From Mesostigma viride (lineage: Eukaryota > Streptophyta > Mesostigmatophyceae > Mesostigmatales > Mesostigmataceae), in contig RPFO01000065.1 in the NCBI GenBank assembly GCA_009746045.1, forward strand, positions 7,208,210-7,254,141: a stretch of 45,932 nt of DNA. The letters run 5' to 3'. A program made the position numbers and the translations under genes. Shown one piece after another: positions 19,376 to 29,893 of this stretch; position 1 is the first letter of the stretch; the number at the start of each line of letters is the position of its first letter. Under the pieces are notes generated by a model. The model saw only the letters and a program-made list of their open reading frames with translations. It ran no database searches and was not told the origin of the DNA.

Positions 19376-22300
19376 GTCTGGCGGTATAGGGGTTTCGGCC
19401 CAGCACACAAACAGGCAGGCTCTTCCTACAATACACGTTGCAACCCATTTCATTTCATGTCATTTCATGGCCTCGCGGTTGCTGTACGAGTTGCTTACAC
19501 GCGACACAGATTGGTTGATGAAGAAATTTTCTGTTTGCTAGATAGCACTGATAGTCCCAGTGGAATAACTCCTAGGGTTCGTGGCACAAGGCACAAGGGT
19601 TGAGCGTCCAGGGCTTGACCATCAAGCACATATAAGTCCAAGCTGTGATCGATGACGCTTCCCTATCCAACAACCTTCCATCAAGCACATATAAGCCCAA
19701 GCTGTGATCGATGACGCTTCCCTATCCAACAACCTTCCATCAAGCACATATAAGCCCAAGCTGTGATCGATGACGCTTCCCTATCCAACAACCTTCCATC
19801 AAGCACATAAGTCCAAGCTGTGATCGATGACGCTTCCCTATCCAACAACCTTCCATCAAGCACATATAAGGCCAAGCTGTGATCGATGACGCTTCCCTAT
19901 CCAACAACCTTCCATCAAGCACATATAAGTCCAAGCTGTGATCGATGACGCTTCCCTATCCAACAACCTTCCATCAAGCACATTCCCCACCATTGCTGTT
20001 TCTCGCCTGTCTCCTCATTGCATCTTCGGACGAATGCAAGTCGCTCTGCCCCTTAACCGCACAATGAACTGCTTGCTTACAAATTCCCTTCCATTTTCCT
20101 GCACCCGCCGGCTGCTTCTCGCCCATCCCCCACCTACTTCTTGTGCACCTGCCAGGGATTCTTGCCTGGCTGCCCCTACCCTGCTGCTTCCTGTATATGT
20201 GCTAGACCATCGCCAGCATAATCATCCCCACCTGCTGCTTCCTGTATATGTGCTCGACCATCGCCAGCATAATCATCCCCACCTGCTGCTTCCTGTATAT
20301 GTGCCAGACCATCACCAGCATAATCATCCCCACCTGCTGCTTCCTGTATATGTGCTAGACCATCGCCAGCATAATCATCCCCACCTGCTGCTTCCTGTAT
20401 ATGTGCCAGACCATCACCAGCATAATAATCCCCACCTGCTGCTTCCTGTATATGTGCTAGACCATCGCCAGCATAATAATCCCCACCTGCTGCTTCTTGT
20501 ATATGTGCTAGACCATCGCCAGCATGATCATCCCCACCTGCTGCTTCTCGCGCACGCGCCGCGCGTTGATCACTGCCGGGTCGATGCCGTCATCCGACAC
20601 AGCACGGAACGCCAGCTGGAAACCGCGGTCGGCGCCCGCCATCTGGTCCACACCCTGCAGCCCGAACACCCAGCGGAAGATGAGCTCCGATCGCTCCATG
20701 TGGAACGCCGACGTGATCACCAGCAGGTTCCTCCACCCTGGCAGGGATGCTCCCCAAAATTACCACAGGCGGCCCAGACCCCCATATTGGCGTGGTTCGG
20801 GGCGTGGGGTAGCGGCAGGGGCGGGGTGGTGGTGGGGATGTTCCAATAGTGGCAGGTTTCATGGCAGGGGCATGGGTTAGGGTCCCGTGGCAGGGGGTTT
20901 AGTTTGAAGTTCCGTGCCATGGGGGTTGGGTTAGGGTTTCGTGGCTGTCGAGGTGAATGGGGGATGCATTCAGTATTCGCACGGTGAGGTGGCAAAAAAA
21001 GTGCTTCGGTGGGAGGTGGGAGGTCCATGATTAGAAGGGTATGTTTCCAGGTTATGATTACAGGGGTATGTTTCCAGGTTATGATTAGAGGGGTATGTTT
21101 CCAGGTTATGATTAGAGGGGTATGTTTCCAGGTTATGATTAGAGGGGCATGGCAGGGTATGGACGGCGGGGATGGATGCCAGCTAGTAAAATAAGTGTCG
21201 ATTCATGAGCTGTTCTCTTAGCCAAGCATTTCGTTGAGACCGGGCATAACTCCAGGCAGCGCGGTATGGAGATTGCAGCGCAGTGTGCGTGATGGCGGGG
21301 CAGACGGGTTGTCCAGCGTGCCGGGTGGAAGCAGCAAGAGCGATAACCATGAAAGACATCAATGGACAGTGATTAGTTTGCTTCCGCGTGGTGGCTGGGG
21401 GCAACATGCATAGGCAGTCGGTGTGCCTGCACAAGTTCTGTGCGCACGTTAATTCAAATGGAGGTGTCATGGGCGCAGATTCTGCATTTTGATCAAGCAA
21501 TTCAGTCGTTCATTCCCATTGAACCAAGTCCCGTGTGGTCGGTGCGGAGGTGCATCGTGGCAACATTGTTCTTTTTGAGTCACAAGCTTGGGGTCAGAGG
21601 CACACCCATTTTTGTTCAAACAAGGGGCAGCACGTCTCTTAGGGCAGTGAATGGCGGCATCAAGCATTACAAAGGAGCGTGTTCCCGATCCAAGTTAAAA
21701 ATAATGCAAACATCCACTGATGCCATGAAGTCGACTACAAGCTACCAAGGTAAGGCCTTTTCGCAGAGCCATCAACAGATACAGGCGTTGGAGGCCTCGC
21801 TGAAACTGAAACCTCAAGTGAGGGACCCAACTGCCTATCTGTCCCTGTGTGCAACTGATAGTCCAGAGCTGAACGGGTGCAAGGGGCGGTAGGGTGGTCG
21901 GGGAACATGCGGCTATACAAATCAACATGTAATAATCGTGAAGTCTGATCCAATTCAGCTTCCAGGTTACTAGTAAACTGCATTGACCTTTCAAGCTCCA
22001 TTTGGAAATGGATCCGATCTACACACTCAAGTGTGTGATTTGTATTGACGATTCCGGCGTACAACAAGTAGACCGAGCTGAAGGCTCATTCTGCACACAC
22101 GCTTACCAGCGGGAGCAGCATGCCAGACGAGAGCAAAGTAAGCGTTGGCAATAGTGTCATAGCTGCCCCATTCTTTAAAGACACGGTGTGGCTCAACTCC
22201 TCGCTGTAGAAGGTACTCTGCGCAAGAAGTTGCCTCGTGGACAACAAATCCCCAATCGTTGGTATATGGTGCCCGATGCGGGGTTCCTCCTCCAAGCACG

Positions 22301-22734
22301 ACGATGGGAGGATACGGCGGCCGGCCATGTTCTTCGATCGCGGCGTCCAGCCGCCGTTCTACCCAGACGGGCAGCTTTTTGGCTCCCGATTGCCCTCCGC
22401 CAAGTACAATCACAGCGTCAGGAAGAAAATCCTGGTGGAGCTGACCTACCTCCCGAAATAGTGTAGCGTTGTCGTTAACACTATTTCCATTCAAGGACAC
22501 GTCAGCACCTAAGCTTTGGCATAACCGAGGTCCCCGGCGGCCGCTCTGTAATGGTAAAAACCGTTGCGAACCATGTGTCCTTAACATCAAAGGGAGACTA
22601 GCAGGCCTTACGGAGTGACTATTCGCGACCGATCCACCAAAAGTGGTATGACACAGCGGCTTGCACAGAAAGGCCTGCCGCTGCGCCATGAGCAGGGTTG
22701 TAAACGGCGTTCCCACGCGCCAAGTGATGCTCAT
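17699..22734 (-). CDS. DUF218/YdcF-like domain protein, plant-type, 3 exons
   Basis: Exons on the minus strand: 22734-22107, 20737-20538, 17857-17699 (stop TGA at 17701-17699). They join to 987 nt, 328 residues. DUF218 signatures appear in order: DAVIVLGGG (residues 106-114), PIVVLGGGTPH (143-153), HEATSCAEYLLQRGV (166-180), EWGSYDTIANAYF (188-200) and LLVITSAFHMERSE (214-227). The ending AEIKTLAQFHRWFHASHKAY resembles plant DUF218 proteins. The fold is a Rossmann-like domain. Bacterial relatives (YdcF, SanA, ElyC) bind nucleotide-like ligands or act in envelope functions, while the eukaryotic role is unknown. The first 95 or so residues are rich in Arg, Ser and Thr and poor in acid, like an organelle transit peptide. 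ATG 22734 is the first in frame after a stop at 22761-22759; the ATG at 22689 is an alternative. Confidence 0.9.
17940..18932 (+). repeat. (TTCG)n giant microsatellite
   Basis: About 990 bases, some 248 units, within intron 2 of the DUF218 gene. An internal block of about 14 CTCG units (roughly 18179-18235) and a single TCAC variant near 18701 are the main interruptions. The motif has no stop in any frame on either strand, which explains the long false open frames. Confidence 0.98.
19319..19377 (+). repeat. (GT)n microsatellite
   Basis: About 59 bases, preceded by a run of nine or more G near 19266. It lies in intron 2 of the DUF218 gene, where the transcript carries (CA)n. Confidence 0.95.
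19616..19985 (+). repeat. 60-bp minisatellite, 6 copies
   Basis: The unit contains CATCAAGCACATATAAG, AGCTGTGATCGATGACGC and TTCCCTATCCAACAACC. One unit lacks two bases (CATAAG in place of CATATAAG, near 19806). In intron 2 of the DUF218 gene, not obviously related to its exons. Confidence 0.93.
20181..20549 (-). repeat. eight 51-bp tandem copies of the DUF218 exon 2 end plus 5' splice site
   Basis: On the sense (minus) strand the real junction GAGAAGCAGCAG|gtgggg is followed by seven copies of GAAGCAGCAG, six of them followed by gtgggg and the most distal (20181) by gtaggg, each separated by ATGCTGGCGATGGTC and TAGCACATATACA. The CTGCTGCTTC starts on the plus strand fall at 20181, 20232, 20283, 20334, 20385, 20436, 20487 and 20538, a constant 51 bases. 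Every copy keeps a gt donor. Reading through the true donor meets an in-frame TAG after nine codons. Confidence 0.96.
20538..20737 (-). CDS. DUF218 gene exon 2
   Basis: Encodes WRNLLVITSAFHMERSELIF and continues to RRVREKQQ (66 codons after the split glycine). The conserved TS.FHM motif lies here. Acceptor ctgccag, donor CAGCAG|gtgggg, phase 0. The exon end and donor are the template of the 51-bp array just downstream. Confidence 0.93.
21036..21150 (+). repeat. 28-bp repeat, 4 copies
   Basis: The unit is GGGGTATGTTTCCAGGTTAT followed by GATTAGAG. It lies in intron 1 of the DUF218 gene (20738-22106), where I see nothing else. Confidence 0.88.
22107..22734 (-). CDS. DUF218 gene exon 1
   Basis: 209 codons plus one base. 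It holds the presumed transit peptide and the N-terminal two thirds of the domain, including both glycine-rich strands. Donor GCTG|gtaagc, phase 1. The glycine codon is completed by GG of exon 2. An upstream noncoding exon cannot be excluded. Confidence 0.88.
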
Positions 22735-23940
22735 CGTCCAAATTTTGGATCTCGACACTCAACCCCCGTCCTTTTCCGATTCCAGTTCACAGCTATCCAG
22801 CCCCCCGCGCCCGACCGAAATGTTTTTCAATCACCACAGAGTCAACAGCTATCCAGCTCCCCGACAGAAATAGCGTGACTTCCTTTTGAGTTTAGACAAC
22901 GGCTCATCGCCAGGCGGGAGAAATCGCTGGAATTTTCTAGCCACCTATCTTGTGCGCCCAGCCTAAAAAGTCGTCCCACCCCACAACTGCGCGAAGGTCG
23001 CGTTCAAGTCAACAGCCCCCAGCGCTCTAATTATGTAAGAAAACCGCCACGTTGCGAGCCACGTTGCCAGCAGGGTTGCAAACGATGGCACCACGTTGAA
23101 CGGGCATGAGGTGTGAATTTCAGGCTGACAGGCCGTGGGGATGTCGGGTCGGACGTTGATCTCGGACGAGCGCTCGCTGGCCGCTGGGATATACCGGAAT
23201 GCCCAACCAGGCAAGGGGTCCTGAACTACTGTTCGTACACCATGACCTAAATAAGTACCACTGTCATCACTCATCAACCCTCGGCCGCTATACAATCTCT
23301 GTAATGACTTATGGCTATGATCGGCGGTGGCCGGTGGGTGTCTAATAACTGAGACTGACTTCTGTCATCAACAGCTGTCAAGTCGACACTCGACACCATC
23401 ACGCCCAGTCGCCCATCAGGACATTCACATCAATTCCATCAAGAAATGATTAGCAAAAAAAAAAAACCTGAACCCCTAGAGATATGACCCTCGGCCCTCT
23501 CTAATCTCTGCGCCTATATGAAACAAAATGATCGATCTATCAATAGGCTCGTTTTGCGCGTTGCGGCCTTGAGGGCAGCTCACTGAGCTCAGGTCGCCCC
23601 TGCATGCCAAGTGCCAGTTGCAAGAAACTTAGGTGCTGCCAAATTAAATAATGACTTGTGATCCTTATTTAATTCGACATAGGAAAAATGGGATCCAAGT
23701 CATCCAACCTGGATCACTTAGTAAAAACTACTTGATGAATCAGGATTCTGGTGGGGACCGCTAATAAAAAGCAGGTCCTGACTCCTGAGCAGGTTGCATA
23801 TTGCTTGTCTGGGAAGTGGGTGCAATGACTTCCAATTAATTGTTATGTAACTACTCGCAGCACAACCTGTTTCTTCAGCAGTCACTACCTAAAGTGATGG
23901 AGCCATAGACATCGCCCTACAGTGCAGGCTCCATCTGCGC
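22735..23940. promoter_or_regulatory. divergent intergenic region
   Basis: About 1.2 kb between the start codons of the minus-strand DUF218 gene and the plus-strand M16 gene, so it should carry both promoters. No convincing TATA box or operator-like repeat is visible. An A-tract of 12 or so bases lies near 23455. Confidence 0.4.
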
Positions 23941-24267
23941 ATGCTGCTAAACTTGGCGGGAACCCCGCCTTTTGTTGGGCACGCCAGCGTCCGACACGAC
24001 GCCCTGCAGACTCCGATATGCAGGTGCATTAGCGTGGGAGTCATAAGGAAACGGTCAGCCCAGCGGTTGCTGCTCTCTGCAACCGCCATGGCGACGGAAA
24101 TTCTCGCCACACACGCAAGCTTGCGCAAATCGAATTTAGATGAACGCAATTACAGGTGCTTCAGACTTTCCAGCAATGACATTAGGGTTGCGGTCGTGCA
24201 GGATCCGGCCACTGTATTCTCTGCAGCGTGCGTGAACGTGAACGTCGGCTATTTCGCTGATCCTGAG
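23941..24267 (+). CDS. M16 exon 1, two possible starts
   Basis: Two in-frame ATGs. The first, at 23941, follows a TAA at 23890-23892 and would add 49 Arg-rich residues that could target an organelle. The second, at 24088, has a strong initiation context (ACCGCCATGG) and gives [20 protein letters not shown], much like the short N-terminus of plant peroxisomal M16 enzymes. The exon ends [12 protein letters not shown] at CCTGAG|gtatgc, phase 0. Confidence 0.8.
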
Positions 24268-25742
24268 GTATGCAGTTCGCCAACTCGGTTTATTTCCAGC
24301 AAAAAATCAATCCTGCAGCCGTCACTGTTTCATAAAAGTAGCGCGATGATAGCTGCCTGTTAATCCAGGGCACTTCACGTTCCCTGGCGTTTTTAATATT
24401 CGCTGCAGTCCAATTAGTGCGTGTTCCTTGCCTCTCAACAGGGCTTATAATATCTGACATTTCGCTGCACTCCCATTGGTGCGTGTTCCTTGCATGCCTT
24501 TGAACAGGGCTTATAAATCTTCTTAACACTTTGAACAGGGCTTAAGTATCTGATTCCAAACAGTTCTATCATGTTCTAACGTGTTCTAACGTGTTCTAAC
24601 AGGTGTCGAAATTCGTCCTGTGCACGTTGATTGCTTTCATGATCTATATCTGGCGCAGGAGCTGCAAGGCCTGGCGCACTTTCTGGAGCACATGGTCCAC
24701 CTGGGCACCGACAAGTACCCGGACGAGACGGCCTACAAGGCGTTCCTGGCGCAGCACAGCGGCAGCTCGAGTGAGTGATCCCTCTGCCTCCGTCTGGCAT
24801 GCACGCACTGGCGCATGCTAAAATATATATTTCACACGCAGGCAAAATACGTATTTAGCTGGACAAAAAGCGATTTGAGTCTGCGACAGGCGCCGACACA
24901 CATCACGCAGGCAAACATGTGTTCCTTCGCTCCCCCCATACCAGGGTCATCTATCCATTTATGGGGCTGCTTCATCTATCCATTTATGAGCTTGACGGAT
25001 TGGCGGTTTTGTGGCAAAAGTTTACTGTGGCAATACTGTTCGAATGCCGCAGAAACTTTGGGTTTAAACCACTGCATTGTCGCCATGTCTTGCTGAGTCC
25101 TGGCTTGCAGTGTGCAGCCACGTGGCACAATGTGCCATGCGGTGTGCATATATGTAGATTGATAGGCGCGTGGCTGCCTGTGGGTGTCCTATAAGGCAGC
25201 ATTTGTGTCGACAAATTACAGTCGCGAGTTCCAGCGGTCGCAATTAATCTATATATACCATACTATGCATACGCGCCGTCGGACCATACTATGTCACCAG
25301 GCAAGAAGAATCGCATGAAATTGTGCCAACCGATGGCCTGCGTGTCTCTTGAGTGTCATGGCTTGCTGAGTCAGTATGGATAGGCGGGCAGCCCTGGCGC
25401 AAAGTGGGTCATGCGCAGTGGGCCATGCGCAAGTGCACGGGGGTGTTTGTGAAAGTACTTTTGAAGGGTCAGACCACCTTGCAAGCTAACAACGCGAATG
25501 ACCTGGTTGTGGCCAGTAACTGTAGAATACAACATACCTTCGCCGCCGTTACACATTGTTTTCTGCAACACCGCAACCATAATTGTTATAGGCCAATCGT
25601 TGTAATAGGCGAATCGGACGCACCCTTTCCGTACCTTGCCCCACTTGTCCTCTGTACGTGTTTCTGGCCTACGCTGGTCGTTTCATGGATAGTGACGTAG
25701 CTCTTTCTCGTTTCTCCAGTCTCTCCTCCCCATACTGTCCAA

Positions 25743-25793
<51 letters not shown>

Positions 25794-28700
25794 ATCAATT
25801 AATTAAGAACATAACTTCGTTGGGAGTATACTTAACACATGTCCCTGAGAAGGGGCGTATGGTTTTTATTCAGTCTGGGATACAAACTGCACTAGGTGGG
25901 GGATGTAAACAGCCACCTGCTCTGGGTGCACAAGGTGCACCTGCACCACCAGGATGTATCATACCCTAAGGCCTGGTATGGGGTGGAAGATGATTATGGC
26001 TAGGCAATAGCTAGTAAATACTGACCAATACATGGATGGAAATAAAGGATGCATGTAGGGAAGAGCGCGGTTCATTCAGTATGAGGGGGGAGAGCATGCT
26101 GATTGACAACTGATAAACAGCTTACGTGTGGGGAATGCGTGTGCTGCTCCTCGTGGCCCCAGACGCCTCCACGTCCATGGAGCACACGTGCTACCACTTC
26201 AAGGTCCACGCCGACCAGCTGCAGGTAGGTTACGATCGGTAGCTCGAGTAAACCCCTAGGCCTTGTGCTCCTGGACACTATGTGAAACCACACACACGCG
26301 CACGCGCACACGCACACGCACACGCACACGCCCACACGCACATACACACACGCACACGCACGCACACACACACGCACACACACACACACACTCGCGCGCA
26401 CACACATACATACACTTACACAAGCACACGCGCGCGCACACACAACCACTTCAAGGTGCGCTGGCTGCCAGTACGTGCAGGCCTTGTCTCGTGGAGGGGC
26501 TATCCTTAGCTTTGTAGCGTCCCTGGCGTTCAGCTACAGCTACATTCAGGCAACATCTCGGCCTGGATGTTGATTCGTCATATTTATAATAATTTAGAAT
26601 TGATTGGATAGTGTTTATGGCGACCACTTAATGATATGGGGCGTGCCAGGAATGATAGACAGAACCTGGTACCTACAGATAAGAGCCTGCCATAAGGACA
26701 CTCCATGGTAGACAGAACCTGGTACCTACAGATAAGAGCCTGCCATCAGGACACTCCATGGTAGACAGAACCTGGTACCTACAGATAAGAGCCTGCCATA
26801 AGGACACTCCATGGTAGACAGAACCTGGTACATACAGATAAGAGCCTGCCATCAGGACACTCCATGGTAGACAGAACCTGGTACCTACAGATAAGAGCCT
26901 GCCATAAGGACACTCCATGGTAGACAGAACCTGGTACCTACAGATAAGAGCCTGCCATAAGGACACTCCATGGTAGACAGAACCTGGTACCTACAGATAA
27001 GAGCCTGCCATCAGGACACTCCATGATAGACAGAACCTGGTACCTACAGATAAGAGCCTGCCATCAGGACACTCCATGGTAGACAGAACCTGGTACCTAC
27101 AGATAAGAGCCTGCCATCAGGACACTCCATGATAAATAGAACTTGGTACCTACAGATAAGAGCCTGCCATAAGGACACTCCATGGTAGACAGAACCTGGT
27201 ACCTACAGATAAGAGCCTGCCATAAGGACACTCCATGGTAGACAGAACCTGGTACCTACAGATAAGAGCCTGCCATAAGGACACTCCATGGTAGACAGAA
27301 CCTGGTACCTACAGATAAGAGCCTGCCATCAGGACACTCCATGATAGACAGAACCTGGTACCTACAGATAAGAGCCTGCCATCAGGACACTCCATGATAA
27401 ATAGAACTTGGTACCTACAGATAAGAGCCCTTTATGATATGGGGCGTGCCACGAACCGGACCTGTATCAGTCCGTTGCCACTTTGCGGGTAATGTCGTCC
27501 TAAGGGACTTATCCCTTCACCGGCCACGCGCCTGTTCATTTACTGTACTCGGTTCCATTAGTCCTTATACAGGGGCATTCTCGGTAAGCGGAGGAATGGA
27601 CCTGTCTCATGGCCCAGCTGTAGACTAGGTACCTACTGGGTTAGTTTGTACATGGTGACTCTCCCAACAGAGACACGTGAACAAATGGATGCTTAATTCT
27701 CTTTGCCTTATATTTTTGGTCCTTAGCCTTTGACCCTGTCCTGCTTGGTCCTCTTTGCCTTGTATCTTTGGTCCTTAGCCTTCGACGCTGTCCTGTTTGG
27801 TCCTCTTTGCCTTCTATCTTTGGTCCTTAGCCTTCCACCCTGTCCTGTTTGGTACTCGTTGCCTTCTATCTGTGGTCCTTAGCCTTTGACCCTGTCCTAT
27901 TTGGTCCTCTTTGCCTGATATCTGTGGTCCTTAGCCTTCCACCCTGTCCTGTTTGGTCCTCGTTGCCTTCTATCTTTGGTCCTCAGCCTTCAACCCTGTT
28001 CTTCATGGTCCTGTCTCCAGTACTTCATTTAGTGGCGGATCCCTCGGTTTAAATGAAGCGCTTCCTTCTCATAGGTGGTTGGCCGTTCTTCCTTGCCGCA
28101 CCGACGTCCTGCCTTCACTATCCGCCAGGGTGCCCTGGACCGCCTGGCCCAGTTCTTCATCCGCCCGCTGCTCCCCCCGGGTGCGATGGCGCGCGAGGTC
28201 AACGCGGTACACGCCGAGTATTCTCGCAACGTCACCAGAGACGCTCGCCAGATGCTCCAGCTGCGGCGCAGCGAGGCGAGCGCACAGCACCCCTACCACA
28301 AGGTGTGCGCTTTGCCTTTCCCCCCCCCCCCCTTTCTGTTGGCCACCCCCTCTCTGGTGTCAGTGAGTGCCCCTACCACAAGGTGGGTCGTCATCAAAGG
28401 CAGTGACATCATGTAGCAAGGCGTCAAGTCAGCATCCCTTCCACAAGGTGTGCGATCGGCTACTGTTGCACTTGTTGTTGGACGGGCCTTACATGAGAGG
28501 TTGAGCGACGGTAGGCACAAATAGCGGACTGTGCTAAACTGAACCGTCTTCACAATGAGCGGACTAACGGCTGCGGCTGCTCTTGCTGTCTCGCGTAGGC
28601 CCAACGGCGCAATGGATGTAAGCGCTCTCTCTCCTGTAGAGCACACTGGGGTGCACATTCGCCAAAACAAATACACCTGTCTATTATAGCCCCACCCCCC

Positions 28701-29862
28701 CCTCCCTTAAGCACAGGGAGTGAACAGCTGTACACCCCTGCTTTTTCGGTCCAATTGGTTTCTTCGTCCACATCCCTGCACTAGAGTGCTTGGGCTGTGC
28801 TTGCTCAGTGCTTCTGGTTATTCCGTGGCCTTCATACTGACAGTTATAGAATCATTGATTAGCCAAGGCTGTCATGAAGTTTTGTAACTGTTGTTTTCCC
28901 TTGGCATTGATCTTTCCTTTATATACCTTTCGGCTTCCCACCCCCCCCCCTTCATTTCTTTTCCACATTTTTGCCCCCCCCCCCCCCCCCCCGGATTTTC
29001 ATTTCCCCAACCAGTTTTCCACGGGCAACAAGGACACCCTGGGCACGCCGGTTGCGGACCCTGAGCAGAGCGTCCAGGTGGCGGCGCAGCTGCGGGCGCT
29101 GCACGACGCCTTCTACCGCGGCGGGAACATGACCGTGTGCGTGCTGGGACGGGAGTCGCTGGACCAGCTGGAGGTGAGCGATAGGACGAGTGGATGGTTG
29201 GACAAGGGTTTTGACGGGGAGGGTGTGGAGTCGCTGGACCAGCTGGAGGTGAGGACGAGGGTTTTGAAGGGCAGGGGTGTGGAGAGACTGGAAGAGATCA
29301 ATAAGCAAATGGCTGTGGAGTGTCGTGGTTGGCGAACAGGCCGCTGGACCAACTGGGAGTGATGGTTGGGACAATTGGAATTGATTGATGGAGAGATGGT
29401 TATGGATTGTTGTGGTGGGCGAACAGGCCGCTGGACCAGCTGGAAGTGAGGAGAAGAGGGTTGGGGGGTTGGGATAGATACTGAAGTCGATGGATAAATG
29501 GTTGTGGAGGGCCCTGGTGGCCGGTTGGTGAACAGGCCGCTGGACCAGCTGGAGGTGAGCAATAGGAGGGGTGGATGGTTGGGTAGTGGATGAGGACAAG
29601 GGGGTTGGAGAGCAGGTTGATTCATATTCACAAGGAATTTGGAAGATATTGTTGTGGATAGGGATGCTTGTTGGGTAGATGGGTGGGCGGGCGGGCGGGG
29701 TTGGGTGGGTGGGGAGATGGGATGGGTGCGTTGGTAGTGGGTGAAGACCGGGGTATTGGAGAAGAGAGTCATGGAGAGTGATTGCGGGTGGTGGTGGCAA
29801 AGGGCGGGTGAATGCTGGGTAACGGTTCTGTTTTTTTTTTTCCGTGTGAGGGCTTGAGATGC

Positions 29863-29893
<31 letters not shown>

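Noticed and set aside
19938-20849. Plus-strand 303-codon frame with LLLPVYVLDHRQHNHPH repeats
   Set aside because: It is antisense to DUF218 exon 2 and its 51-bp donor array. The 17-residue period simply reflects 51 being a multiple of three.
26655-27428. CRISPR-like array of regularly spaced repeats
   Set aside because: There are no unique spacers; whole units repeat. The genomic context is a eukaryotic intron. The same applies to the other minisatellites.
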